Assembly (NCBI RefSeq): GCF_036075115.1
Contig: NZ_CP107958.1
Location: forward strand, 1,178,001-1,242,000
From: Streptomyces sp. NBC_00377
Lineage (GTDB): Bacteria; Actinomycetota; Actinomycetes; Streptomycetales; Streptomycetaceae
DNA: 64,000 bases
Reading direction: 5' to 3'
Part shown: one piece after another, positions 17,731 to 26,229 of the stretch
How positions within the stretch are numbered: the first letter of the stretch is position 1
Layout of the letters: every line of letters starts with the position of its first letter
Made by a program: the position numbers and the translations under genes
The notes under the pieces: generated by a model
What the model saw: the letters and a program-made list of their open reading frames with translations, nothing else
Database searches by the model: none
What the model was told of the DNA's origin: nothing

Positions 17731-18930
17731 ATGAGGATCCTCGTCCACGACTACAGCGGTCACCCGTTCCAGGTCCAGCTGAGCCGGGAGCTGGCCCGCC
17801 GCGGTCACGACATCGTCCACTCGACGTGCACGGCCTACGTCTCCGGCAAGGGCGACCTCACCTCGGACACGGCCGGCCTGCGCTTCGTCACCATCGGGGA
17901 CGGCACGGCGCTCAGGAAGGAGGCGTACTTCCACCGGCTCCGCCAGGAGACACTGCTGGGCTTCGAACTGGCCCGGCAGGTACGGCGGGAGAAGCCCGAT
18001 GTGGTGATGCTGTCCAACATGCCCATCCCGACGCTGGTCGTGACGACCGCCGTTCTGCGGCGGCTGCGCATCCCATGGGTGCTGTGGCATCAGGACGTCA
18101 CCGCCGTCGCGCTCAAGACCTTCGCCGCCGCCGACGTCGCCAAGGCGATGGGCGTGGCGGCCAAGGTCTTCGAGGCGGGCGAGAAGTGGTCGGCGCGCCG
18201 GGCCTCGGCCATCGTGGTGATCGCCGAGTCCTTCGTACGGGTGCACCGGCAGTGGGGCACCGCCGGCAAGGTCACGGTCATTCCCAACTGGGCGCCCCTG
18301 GACGAGATCGTCCCGGTGCCCCGGGACAACGCCTGGTCGGACGAGCACGGGCTGACCGGTGTACGGACCGTGCTGTACTCCGGCACCCTGGGCCTGAAGC
18401 ACAACCCGGTCCTGCTGGTGCGGCTGGCGGAGCGGCTGCGCGACCGGGGCGCTCCGGTGCGGCTCGTCGTCGTCAACGACGGTCCGGCCGTGCCCGTCCT
18501 CAGACGGGCGGCGGCCGACGCGGGCATCGAGCTGACCCTGCTGCCCTTCCAGCCCTACGAGCGGCTGCCCGAGGTGCTGGGCACGGGCGATCTGCTCGTC
18601 GTTCTGCTGGCGGCGGACGCGGGTGAGTTCTCGGTCCCGTCCAAGACGCTGTCGTATCTGTGCGCCGGGCGCCCCGTGCTCGGCCTGCTGCCCTCGGACA
18701 ACCTGGCCGCGCAGTTGCTCCGGCAGGCGGGGTCGGCGGTCTTCCCACCGCTGGAGTCCTCGCTCGACGACGCCTCCGCCTGGGCTCAGGAGGTCCTGGC
18801 CGACCCGGCGCACGCCGAGTCCCTGGGCAAGGAGAGCCGGGCCCTGGCCGAGCGGGAGTTCGCCCTGGAGGACTGCGCCGCACGCTTCGAGGACATCCTC
18901 CGTGCGGTGAGCCGCGGTTCGGCGCGCTGA
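17731..18930 (+). CDS. Glycosyltransferase family 4 (WbuB-like)
   Basis: This 399-residue protein has a GT-B fold pattern. The N-domain begins RILVHDYSGHPFQVQLSRELARRGHDIVH. The C-domain has VLYSGTLGLKHNPVLLVRLAERL and a late EFSVPSKTLSYLCAGRPVLGLLP segment, the donor-binding region of WbuB-like GT4 enzymes. It would transfer a sugar from an NDP-sugar to the lipid-linked repeat unit. GGAGAGCC lies before the ATG. It follows the epimerase gene and is probably cotranscribed. Linkage and donor are unknown. Confidence 0.8.
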   Translation: MRILVHDYSGHPFQVQLSRELARRGHDIVHSTCTAYVSGKGDLTSDTAGLRFVTIGDGTALRKEAYFHRLRQETLLGFELARQVRREKPDVVMLSNMPIPTLVVTTAVLRRLRIPWVLWHQDVTAVALKTFAAADVAKAMGVAAKVFEAGEKWSARRASAIVVIAESFVRVHRQWGTAGKVTVIPNWAPLDEIVPVPRDNAWSDEHGLTGVRTVLYSGTLGLKHNPVLLVRLAERLRDRGAPVRLVVVNDGPAVPVLRRAAADAGIELTLLPFQPYERLPEVLGTGDLLVVLLAADAGEFSVPSKTLSYLCAGRPVLGLLPSDNLAAQLLRQAGSAVFPPLESSLDDASAWAQEVLADPAHAESLGKESRALAEREFALEDCAARFEDILRAVSRGSAR

Positions 18931-18936
18931 ACCGGG

Positions 18937-18990
18937 CCGCCGGTCGCCTCGGCCTCACCCCGGGTGAGGCGGATCCGAGGCGGCCGGCGG
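18937..18990. terminator. Bidirectional terminator between two glycosyltransferase genes
   Basis: A 16-bp stem with a single G-U position (ccgccggtcgcctcgg / ccgaggcggccggcgg) surrounds an inner cctcaccccgggtgagg hairpin. It begins 7 bases after one glycosyltransferase stop and ends 11 bases before the convergent one. Confidence 0.75.
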
Positions 18991-19000
18991 CCGCGGCGTC

Positions 19001-20134
19001 TCAGGTCGCGGCCTGCCCCGGACCTTCCCGGTAGACGTCCTCGAGCCGGTCCACGACCGCGCGGATGGAGAAGACCTCGTCGATCGCACGCCGGCCGGCG
19101 TCGGCCAGCCGGCGGCGCAGCGCCTCGTCGACGAGCAGCCGGGCCACCGCGTCGGCCAGGGCCTGCGGACTGCCGTCGGTGACCAGTGCCGCCTCCCGGC
19201 GCGCCAGTTCGGCCGCGATGCCGCTGCTGTCCGTGCACACGACCGGAGTTCCCTCGGCAAGCGCTTCGAGGACCGTCATCGGGAACGGCTCGTCCACGCT
19301 CGGCAGGACGTACACGGCGGCCTTGCGATAGGCCTCGAGTGCCGCGGCGTGCTCCAGCGCCCCGCCGTAGGAGACCTCCTCGTCCACGCCCCGGTCGGCG
19401 ACCAGCCGGTTCACCGCGGCCAGTGACCCTTCGTCAGCCCCGTAGAGCGTGAACCTCGCCTCGGGGATCTCCTTGTGGACCAGGGCCGCCATCTCGACGA
19501 AGGCCTCGGGCCTCTTGCGCGGATGCAGCCGGGCGAGGAAGATCACCTCCCGTTCGTCGCGCGGACGCGCGCCCGCTCCGTCGGCGGACACGCGCAGCCC
19601 GTTGGACAAAAACACCAGCGGGGGCCCGTCGGGGCCCAGCACCTCGGTCAGTGCCCGCCGCTCCCGCTCGGTGAGCACCAGGCAGCAGCGCGCCCGGCGC
19701 AGCAGGGGCACGTACAGACGGTCGAAGACACGCGCCACGGCACCGGTGCGGGGCTCGACCATCCCGTGCGTCTGGGTGACGAACTCCTTGCGGCGCAGAC
19801 GGGCGACGACGAGCCCGGCGAGGGAGACGAGGTCGCGTCCCGCATGAAGGTGAACCGTGTCGGCGCGCCCCATGGCCCGCCACAGATCCACCAGCAGCCG
19901 GGGGTTCATGAGTCCGAGGCACCCCCGGCCCGGAACGAGGCGCCGAGCCGGGCGGGAGACGAAACGGACGCCTCCGATGCGTTCCGCGGCCCGTTCCCTG
20001 CCACGCCACAGCGCCACGAGCGTCACGTCGTGACCGCGCGCGGCGCACTCCTCAAGCTGGGCGACGGCCACACTCGTCGGACCTCCGAAGGCCCCGTCGT
20101 CGCTGACGAGCGTGACCACATGGACCAGTCTCAC
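19001..20134 (-). CDS. Glycosyltransferase family 4
   Basis: The protein has 377 residues from the GTG at 20134 with AAAGGAGC upstream; that GTG overlaps the stop of the acetyltransferase gene (GTGA). The N-terminal GGPTSVAVAQLEECAARGHDVTLVAL and C-terminal FLARLHPRKRPEAFVEMAALV and VLPSVDEPFPMTVLEALAEGTPVV are GT4 hallmarks, the latter holding the E-x7-E donor-binding motif (EPFPMTVLE). It is a cytoplasmic or membrane-peripheral sugar transferase for the same polysaccharide. Donor and acceptor are unknown. Confidence 0.85.
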   Translation of the reverse strand: MRLVHVVTLVSDDGAFGGPTSVAVAQLEECAARGHDVTLVALWRGRERAAERIGGVRFVSRPARRLVPGRGCLGLMNPRLLVDLWRAMGRADTVHLHAGRDLVSLAGLVVARLRRKEFVTQTHGMVEPRTGAVARVFDRLYVPLLRRARCCLVLTERERRALTEVLGPDGPPLVFLSNGLRVSADGAGARPRDEREVIFLARLHPRKRPEAFVEMAALVHKEIPEARFTLYGADEGSLAAVNRLVADRGVDEEVSYGGALEHAAALEAYRKAAVYVLPSVDEPFPMTVLEALAEGTPVVCTDSSGIAAELARREAALVTDGSPQALADAVARLLVDEALRRRLADAGRRAIDEVFSIRAVVDRLEDVYREGPGQAAT

Positions 20135-20769
20135 GCCGTGGCTCCTTTCGCGGATGCGGGCGCAGCCGTCGTCGACGGGCCACCCGTGGTGAGGACCGAA
20201 TCCGGCGCGAGATCGTGGTGCGCGACGGCGCAGGCGCCCACCACGGCGCCCCGGCCGACGGTGACCCCGCGCAGCACGACCGCGCGGGCGGCGACCCAGC
20301 TGCCCGGCTCCAGACGGATGGGGCCGTTGTCGAACTCGAAGGTGGCCGAACGACGACGATGGCTGCCCGTGCACAGCAGGGCGCTCTGCGAGAGGCAGGA
20401 GTCGCTGCCGATGGTGACGGGTTCGAGGTTGAGGATCCAGGCGTCCTCGCCGATCCAGACGTCGTCGCCGACGTCCAGTTTCCACGGCCAGTGGACGCGC
20501 ACCCCGCGCCTGATCAGCACCCGCTGTCCGATGCGGGCGCCGAACGCGCGCAGCAGCACCGGCCGCAGGCGGGCCGGGAACCACCACTTGACGAACAGCA
20601 GATGGAGAGCGGCGTACCAGGCCGCCTGGACGAGCAGGGGGCGTCCCTTGTCGTATCCGGCACCGGTGAACCCGCGCAGGGATCGCCGTGCGCCGGGGGT
20701 CGGTGCCGACGGGGCCTGTATGGCCGGCGTCCGTGCGGACGGATGCTGTGCGGCTGTGGTGTGTGCCAT
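20131..20769 (-). CDS. WcaF-like acetyltransferase (left-handed beta-helix)
   Basis: The protein has 212 residues from the ATG at 20769 (GGAAGGGA upstream). After a Pro/Ala-rich N-terminus, from about residue 90 it shows hexapeptide-repeat turns: IGQRVLIRRGVRVHWPWKLDVGDDVWIGEDAWI, VTIGSDSCLSQSALLCTG and VTVGRGAVVGACAVAHHDL. This matches colanic-acid WcaF-type O-acetyltransferases acting on sugars of exopolysaccharides with acetyl-CoA. It is coupled to the downstream glycosyltransferase by GTGA overlap. Confidence 0.8.
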   Translation of the reverse strand: MAHTTAAQHPSARTPAIQAPSAPTPGARRSLRGFTGAGYDKGRPLLVQAAWYAALHLLFVKWWFPARLRPVLLRAFGARIGQRVLIRRGVRVHWPWKLDVGDDVWIGEDAWILNLEPVTIGSDSCLSQSALLCTGSHRRRSATFEFDNGPIRLEPGSWVAARAVVLRGVTVGRGAVVGACAVAHHDLAPDSVLTTGGPSTTAAPASAKGATA

Positions 20770-20910
20770 GACGGTGTCCCTTCCGAGGAGCCCAAGACGT
20801 CCACGTCCGGGATCCTTCACGCCCCAGGGGACGGATCGCCCGCGATCACCGCGTGTTGGCCGCACACCGGCCCGGATGGAGGATGTGGCCCCGAGGGGCC
20901 ACACCCCTCC

Positions 20911-22374
20911 TCAGTAGGCGCCCTGACCGTCCAGCACCGCGCGAAGGGTGCGGGCCATGACGCTCAGGTCGCCGGACAGCGACCAGTTGTCGACATAGCG
21001 CAGGTCGAGCGCGACCGTTTCCCGCCAGGACAGGTCGGACCGTCCGCTCACCTGCCACAACCCGGTCAGGCCCGGTTTGACGTGCAGCCGGCGCATCTCG
21101 GTCCCGTTGTACCCGGCGACCTCCTCCGGCAGAGGGGGACGCGGGCCGACCAGGGACATGTGACCGAACAGGATGTTGAACAACTGGGGCAGTTCGTCGA
21201 GCGAGTAACGGCGCAGGATGCGCCCCACAGGGGTGACCCGGGGGTCCTGGCGCATCTTGAACATGTGCCCGTCGTTCTCGTTCTCCTCCTTCAGCGCGCT
21301 CTTGAGGCGGTCCGCGTCGACCACCATCGTGCGGAACTTCCACATGGCGAACGACCTGAGGTGCCGGCCGACCCTGGTCTGGCGGTAGAGGACCGGGCCG
21401 GGTGAGCCGAGCGGCACGGCCAGCGCCAGCAGGAGCAGCAGCGGCGAGAGCAGGACGATCAGCGCCAGGGCTCCCACCCGGTCGACGACGGCTTTGACCA
21501 GCGTGTGCACACCGCGCTGCAACGGTGGTGCGATGTCCAGCAGGGTGAGGCCGGCCGCCGAGGTCAGCCGCACCCGTCGGCGTGCCACGTCGATGATGCC
21601 GGGCAGCACCATCAGCGAGCGGCCCCCTTCGTACAGCGCCCAGGACAGCCGGCGGATCCGCTCGCCGGACATGTACGGGCCCGGTGCCACGAAGACCAGG
21701 TCGGCCGCGAGTTCGTCGGCCGCGCCCAGCACGGCGGCGGCGTCCGTCTCGGGCTCGTCGCAGGGCAGCGTCACGCACACCGGCACCCCGGAACGCACCT
21801 CGCCGTCGCCCACCGGACAGGCTCCGACGATGACGTACTCGTGGTCGGTGCGCTGGGCGAGTTGCTCGACCACCGCGTCGAGTGCCGAGGCCTCGCCGAC
21901 GACCAGCACATGGCGCAGGGCGCGGGCGTTGCGGCGGGCGGCCAGCAGATGACGGTGGATCATCGTCTGGCAGACCGCCGTGAGGATCAGGGCGGGGATG
22001 AGCGCGGTGAAGGCCTCAGCGGGAACACTGCCCAGTCCGCAGACCACGCGGAGCGTCGCCAGGGCGCCGACCAGGACGAACCAGTCCCGCATCACCGCCC
22101 GCAGAACGCCCCCGTCGCCCCAGGCCAGGGGGGTGTAACGCTTGCTGACCACGCCGATGAGCGGCCACAGCAGGGCCGCGGCGGCCGCCAGGCGCAACGG
22201 GTGGGGTTCATGGACTTTCACGATCGTCGCCGCCACGGGCAGGGCCGCGGCGAACAGGTCCACGCATACGGAGAGCGGGTAATACCAGAGAGTGCGCCTT
22301 TCCTGACGGTGGAGGGGATGGCGCGCCACGGGGATCGGCGCCTGTCGGGACATCGCGATTCTGAACCGCCGCAT
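20911..22374 (-). CDS. Undecaprenyl-phosphate glycosylphosphotransferase (priming enzyme)
   Basis: The protein has 487 residues from the ATG at 22374 (GAAAGAG upstream). Several N-terminal transmembrane helices and a Rossmann-like middle (HVLVVGEASALDAVVEQL) precede the bacterial sugar-transferase domain. That domain has YRQTRVGRHLRSFAMWKFRTM, the RYSLDELPQLFNIL signature and VKPGLTGLWQVSGRSDLSW. It transfers a sugar-1-phosphate from an NDP-sugar to undecaprenyl phosphate, starting repeat-unit assembly. It sits at the outer end of the locus and has an AT-rich upstream region. Confidence 0.9.
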   Translation of the reverse strand: MRRFRIAMSRQAPIPVARHPLHRQERRTLWYYPLSVCVDLFAAALPVAATIVKVHEPHPLRLAAAAALLWPLIGVVSKRYTPLAWGDGGVLRAVMRDWFVLVGALATLRVVCGLGSVPAEAFTALIPALILTAVCQTMIHRHLLAARRNARALRHVLVVGEASALDAVVEQLAQRTDHEYVIVGACPVGDGEVRSGVPVCVTLPCDEPETDAAAVLGAADELAADLVFVAPGPYMSGERIRRLSWALYEGGRSLMVLPGIIDVARRRVRLTSAAGLTLLDIAPPLQRGVHTLVKAVVDRVGALALIVLLSPLLLLLALAVPLGSPGPVLYRQTRVGRHLRSFAMWKFRTMVVDADRLKSALKEENENDGHMFKMRQDPRVTPVGRILRRYSLDELPQLFNILFGHMSLVGPRPPLPEEVAGYNGTEMRRLHVKPGLTGLWQVSGRSDLSWRETVALDLRYVDNWSLSGDLSVMARTLRAVLDGQGAY

Positions 22375-22634
22375 GGTCTCTTTCGAACCCCCAAATCGCA
22401 GTTCACGGGCGCAGCCGCATGGACCACAGACGCACAGCCACACCCTTGACGTGATCCTTATATCATCAGATGGATAGCTAAATCAGACTTTCAACCCTCG
22501 CCATGCGCGGCTGTCGGGAAGACCCACGAACAGGGGAACGAGGACCCGACGTATCGCGCCCCGCCACGGCTTGGGGCACCGTGGAGACGTGTGACACACG
22601 TGACGAGGCCGTCATGGCCGAGAGGAGCACCCCG
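22375..22634. promoter_or_regulatory. Divergent promoter region, priming enzyme / dodecin
   Basis: The 260-bp spacer contains an AT-rich core at about 22446-22495 (ccttatatcatcagatggatagctaaatcag). On the minus strand it starts with TTGAAA and includes two CTGAT repeats. It probably holds the priming-enzyme promoter. No single -35/-10 pair is clear enough to assign. Confidence 0.4.
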
Positions 22635-22850
22635 ATGTCGAACCACACCTACCGGGTCACGGAGATCGTCGGCACCTCGCCGGACGGCGTCGACGACGCC
22701 ATCCGCAACGGCATCACCCGCGCGTCGCAGACCCTGCGCAACCTCGACTGGTTCGAGGTGACCCAGGTGCGCGGACAGATCGAGAACGGCGACATCGCGC
22801 ACTGGCAGGTGGGACTGAAGGTCGGCTTCCGCCTGGACGAGTCGGACTGA
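22635..22850 (+). CDS. Dodecin family flavin-binding protein
   Basis: This 71-residue protein is the usual dodecin length. It has the single beta-alpha-beta-beta layout: YRVTEIVGTSPDGVDDAIRNGI, ASQTLRNLDWFEVTQVRGQI (with the conserved flavin-stacking Trp), and HWQVGLKVGFRL. Dodecins form dodecamers that store or buffer riboflavin, FMN or FAD in the cytoplasm. GAGGAG lies 7 bases before the ATG. An upstream in-frame ATG region is not needed. Confidence 0.92.
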   Translation: MSNHTYRVTEIVGTSPDGVDDAIRNGITRASQTLRNLDWFEVTQVRGQIENGDIAHWQVGLKVGFRLDESD

Positions 22851-22912
22851 CACCGAGCGCCGGCCCCGGGTCGGGCCCGGTCCGCACCCCCGCCCACGCC
22901 CCCCGGGCCCGG

Positions 22913-22953
22913 AGGCCGTGAAGCCGCCCCTCGGGCCCGCCGGGCCACGGCCT
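22913..22953. terminator. Hairpin between dodecin and HAD phosphatase genes
   Basis: An 8-bp inverted repeat, aggccgtg / cacggcct, with an internally structured 25-nt loop ends 2 bases before the stop of the convergent HAD gene. Confidence 0.45.
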
Positions 22954-22954
22954 G

Positions 22955-23446
22955 TCAGGTACGCCCCTCGCCCTCCTGCGCCTGCTTCAGTTCACCCGAG
23001 GAAGCGGCCCAGCGCGCCCGGACGACGGTGAAGCCCGCCCGCTCCGCGTCGTCGCACACCAACTCGTCGTCGTCCACCAGGACGCGCACCTCGCGGCCGC
23101 GGGCCAGCCCGCGAAGGATCTCCAGCTTGGTGCGCCGGGCGGGCCGGCGGTCGTCGTTGCGCCGCATGTGCACACGCCCGTTCGGCAGCCCCTGCGCGGC
23201 GAGCCACTCCAGCGTGTCGCGCCGGCAGCGCTCGGGCCGGCCGGTGAGGTAGACGACCTCGCACTCCTCGGCGGCGGCCAGCGCCAGCGTCACGCCCTGA
23301 GGGAGCGGCGGGTCCTGCGGCGCGGCCGCGAAGAACGCGTCCCAGTCGCGCGGCCTGCGCTCCAGGAACCGCTGCCGGTGCGCCGTGTCGGCGAGGGTGT
23401 TGTCCAGGTCGAAGACGGCGACGGGCCGCTTGGTGCTGTCGGTCAC
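22955..23446 (-). CDS. HAD-superfamily phosphatase (polynucleotide kinase-phosphatase-like)
   Basis: The protein has 163 residues. VAVFDLDNTLADTAHRQRFL holds HAD motif I (DxDxT), VVYLTGRPERCRRDTLEWL motif II, and VRVLVDDDELVCDDAERAGF motif IV. The LTGRPE form and size resemble the phosphatase part of Pnkp-like or class B acid-phosphatase-like HAD proteins. It would remove a phosphate in the cytoplasm; substrate unknown. The GTG at 23446 is 7 bases from a TAGGGT -10 box, so the mRNA is probably leaderless. Confidence 0.75.
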   Translation of the reverse strand: MTDSTKRPVAVFDLDNTLADTAHRQRFLERRPRDWDAFFAAAPQDPPLPQGVTLALAAAEECEVVYLTGRPERCRRDTLEWLAAQGLPNGRVHMRRNDDRRPARRTKLEILRGLARGREVRVLVDDDELVCDDAERAGFTVVRARWAASSGELKQAQEGEGRT

Positions 23447-23453
23447 GCCATAC

Positions 23454-23483
23454 ACCCTAGACAGTGCGCCCTCGGGCCCGTCA
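23454..23483 (-). promoter_or_regulatory. Leaderless promoter of the HAD gene
   Basis: On the minus strand, TGACGG and TAGGGT are 18 bases apart, with the GTG start 7 bases after the -10 box. No Shine-Dalgarno sequence precedes the start. This fits the actinobacterial leaderless pattern. Confidence 0.55.
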
Positions 23484-23669
23484 TCTCAGCCCGTCATCGC
23501 AGCAGCCCGCCCTCGGCCCGCCCGCGCATCCGTGCAACGGCGTCGTGGTGACGGCGTACGGGCGCGATCCGCTGCGCCCCGGGGCCGATCCGGGGCGGCA
23601 CACCGGGTGACCCCGGACACGACGTCGCGCCGTACGGAATCCGGCGGGATCCGCGGTGTTGAACCCTGT

Positions 23670-24683
23670 ATGAGCTCCGTGATCGCCTCGGCCCGCTTCT
23701 CCGTCCTCGACCGCTCCCGCACACGCGAGGGGCACACCGGAGCCGAGGCGCTCCGGGACACCGTGCTGCTGGCGCGGGAGGCGGAGGCGCTGGGCTACCA
23801 CCGGTTCTGGGTCTCGGAGCACCACGGCGTACCGGGGGTCGCCGGGTCCGCGCCCACCGTGCTGGCCGCCGCCGTGGCCGGCGCGACGGACCGGATCCGG
23901 GTCGGCACCGGCGGCGTGATGCTGCCCAACCACCGGCCCCTGGTGGTGGCCGAGCAGTTCGGCGTCCTGGAGTCCCTCTTCCCCGGGCGCGTCGACATGG
24001 GGCTGGGGCGCTCGGTGGGCTTCACCGACGGCGTGCGCAGGGCACTGGGCAGGGGCAAGGACGACGCGGACGACTTCGCCGAGCAGCTCGAGGAGCTGCT
24101 CGGCTGGTTCATCGGCACCTCCCCCACGGGGGTGCGGGCGCGGCCCTCAAACGGGCTGACCGTGCCGCCGTTCGTGCTGGCCATGGGCGAGGGCGCGGAC
24201 ATCGCCGCCCGCGCGGGGCTGCCGATGGTCATCGGCGACCTCCGCGACCGCGAGAGGATGCGGCGCGGCATCGACCGTTACCGCGCCCGTTTCCGGCCCT
24301 CGCCCTGGGCGCCGGAGCCCTACGTCGTCGTCTCCGGGACGATCGCCGTGGCAGGGACGCCCGAGGCGGCACGACGGCTGCTGATCCCCGAGGCCTGGTC
24401 GATGGCGTACTCGCGCACCCACGGCACCTTCCCGCCGCTGCCTCCCGCCGAGGAGGCGCAGGCCCGCGCGATGACCGCGAAGGAGCGCGGCTTCTACGAG
24501 TCCGGCCTCACCGGCCACCTCGCGGGCACCGAGGAGCAGGTCGCGCAGGAACTGGAGACCGTGCTGAAGGAGACGGGGGCGCAGGAGGTCCTGGTCACCA
24601 CCAGCACCTACGACCGCGCCGCGCTGCTGGACTCCTACCGCCGGCTGGCCGGCATCGTGCAGGCCGAGCGGAGCGACGGCTGA
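23670..24683 (+). CDS. LLM-class flavin-dependent oxidoreductase (luciferase-like)
   Basis: This 337-residue protein has the bacterial luciferase/LLM TIM-barrel pattern: AREAEALGYHRFWVSEHHGVPGVA near residue 40, RIRVGTGGVMLPNHRPLVVAEQFGVLESLFPGRVDMGLGRS, and the TEEQVAQELETVL end. Members use reduced FMN (or F420) to oxidise small organic substrates. The ATG lacks a clear ribosome binding site. A longer open frame upstream runs through noncoding-looking sequence and was not used. Substrate unknown. Confidence 0.85.
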   Translation: MSSVIASARFSVLDRSRTREGHTGAEALRDTVLLAREAEALGYHRFWVSEHHGVPGVAGSAPTVLAAAVAGATDRIRVGTGGVMLPNHRPLVVAEQFGVLESLFPGRVDMGLGRSVGFTDGVRRALGRGKDDADDFAEQLEELLGWFIGTSPTGVRARPSNGLTVPPFVLAMGEGADIAARAGLPMVIGDLRDRERMRRGIDRYRARFRPSPWAPEPYVVVSGTIAVAGTPEAARRLLIPEAWSMAYSRTHGTFPPLPPAEEAQARAMTAKERGFYESGLTGHLAGTEEQVAQELETVLKETGAQEVLVTTSTYDRAALLDSYRRLAGIVQAERSDG

Positions 24684-24944
24684 CGGCCCGTCGCCGATCG
24701 GCCCCCAGCCGGCCGGCCGGCCCGTCACCGGGCGTGGGCGGCCTTCGCGCATCGGCTTGCGGGGTTTGTCCCGCCCCGCACCGGCCGCGCGGCCGAAGAT
24801 CCGTACGGCGTCTCCCCCACGCCGAGCCCGGACGAGCCGTACGGCGACGAGCCGTCCACGCGGGACGGTCCCGTCCGGGTCAGGGAGCCCGCGAGCACAA
24901 TCTCCGGAACGTGGACGGCGACATCCCGCGTGACGTGGTGACCC
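24684..24944. other. Intergenic sequence before a repeat element
   Basis: 261 bp between the LLM gene and the inverted-repeat element. It contains a cggccggccggcc hairpin and two copies of gccgtacgg-like sequence (ccgtacggcg). Minus-strand open frames are low-complexity. No gene is supported. Confidence 0.35.
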
Positions 24945-25136
24945 AGGGCGTGTCTGACAATTCCCGCCGGGCGCGCGGCGTCCGGCACGGCACTCCCCCA
25001 GCCTTCGGCCGGGGGTGCCCCCACGCCGCGTTGTCGCATCACCCGAGTACATCCAGTACGCGGGCGATGCTCCGCCTTGCGATGCACCGCACCGGACGCC
25101 ACGCGCTGATCCGACGCGAATTGTCAGACACGCCCT
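24945..25136. repeat. MITE-like element with 19-bp terminal inverted repeats
   Basis: The ends are perfect inverted repeats: agggcgtgtctgacaattc at 24945-24963 and its complement at 25118-25136. Inside, gcgtccgg/ccggacgc continues the symmetry, and a nested ccccagccttcggccggggg hairpin occurs. The 192-bp element has no transposase gene. Its right end overlaps the stop codon of the adjacent reductase gene (tag, minus strand, 25135-25137). Similar short palindromic elements are common in Streptomyces genomes; I could not check copy number. Confidence 0.7.
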
Positions 25137-26190
25137 AGCCCCGTTGCTCCCGCCACACCCGGTAGTGGTCCAGCAGGGTCTCCTCGATCGGGCGGTAGGA
25201 GAGGCCCAGTTCCTCGGTGCTCCTGCGGTTGTCGACCCTGAAGCGGATGCCGAGGTGGTTGCGGATGTACTCCTGGGAAAGGCCGAAGGCGGGGCCGAGG
25301 ATACGGACCGGCCAGTGCGGGAGGGCGGTCCGGGGCAGCCGCCGGTTCTTCGGATGATGCTTCAGCAGGGCCTGCGACATCTGGTGGAAGGAGGTCATCT
25401 CCTGTGCGGCGACGATGTAGCGGCCCTGGGCGTCGGGTCGTTCCGCCGCCGCTATGTGGGCCGTCGCGACGTCCCGTACGTCGGCCGTGGTGAAGCTGAA
25501 GTCCGGTGCGCCGTAGAAGAAGTACCCCTTGAAGAGTTCGTCCAGGAGGAACAGGCTGCCGGAGTCCGAGGCGGGGGTGAGGGACGGGCCCAGGATGAGG
25601 CCGGGGTTGACGGAGACCATGCGCCAGCGGCTCTGGGCGGCCTCCGCCTCCCAGGCGGCCCGCTCGGCCACCGTCTTGGCGTAGTGGTACGGGTTGTTCT
25701 CCACGGTGCTGGTGGTGTTGAAGTACCTCTCCGACAGGGTGTGGTCGTCCATCTTCCGTACGTCGGCGTAGTCGCCGAAGATCGCGCCCACCGTCGAGGT
25801 GAACACGAGGCGTTGGACGGTCTCCGTGCGCTCGATGGCCGCCAGGACGTTGCGGGTGCCGGTCAGGGCCGGCTCCACCATGTCCCGTCGGCCGTCCTTG
25901 ATCTTCTCCGGCATGAGGAAGGGGGAGGCCACATGGAAGACCACCGCGCAGCCCTTCATCGCCTCGTCGAAGGAGCCCTCTTCCAGGAGGTCCGCCTCGA
26001 AGAGGTCGAGGCGGCCGGGCTGTGCCTCCCCGAGGGCGCGCAGGGGCTGGAGTCTGGCGGTGTCCGTCGTGCCGCGCACGGTGGCGTGCACGTGGTAACC
26101 GCGCTCCAGGAGCTGCCGTACGAGATGGGCGGCCAGGAAGCCGCTGCCCCCCGTCACGAGTGCCGTCCGGCCGGCCTGGCTTCCGTTCAC
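25135..26190 (-). CDS. NAD-dependent epimerase/dihydroflavonol-4-reductase-like protein
   Basis: This 351-residue extended SDR has TALVTGGSGFLAAHLVRQLLERGYHVHATVRG at the N-terminus (GxxGFxxxH NAD(P) site), FHVASPF, and catalytic Y-x3-K in NPYHYAKTVAE. These resemble 3-beta-HSD/dihydroflavonol reductase-like proteins that reduce carbonyls of small molecules. The GTG start at 26190 has GAGGGGGG upstream. Its stop codon is shared with the end of the MITE-like element, which may have changed the original C-terminus. Physiological substrate unknown. Confidence 0.8.
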   Translation of the reverse strand: MNGSQAGRTALVTGGSGFLAAHLVRQLLERGYHVHATVRGTTDTARLQPLRALGEAQPGRLDLFEADLLEEGSFDEAMKGCAVVFHVASPFLMPEKIKDGRRDMVEPALTGTRNVLAAIERTETVQRLVFTSTVGAIFGDYADVRKMDDHTLSERYFNTTSTVENNPYHYAKTVAERAAWEAEAAQSRWRMVSVNPGLILGPSLTPASDSGSLFLLDELFKGYFFYGAPDFSFTTADVRDVATAHIAAAERPDAQGRYIVAAQEMTSFHQMSQALLKHHPKNRRLPRTALPHWPVRILGPAFGLSQEYIRNHLGIRFRVDNRRSTEELGLSYRPIEETLLDHYRVWREQRG

Positions 26191-26229
26191 ACGCGCCCCC
26201 CTCAGAGACCGAGACGCGTCATGATCCCA

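Noticed and set aside
24725..25102. 125-codon minus-strand ORF across the repeat element
   Set aside because: Includes the MITE-like element and has no family match or start signal.
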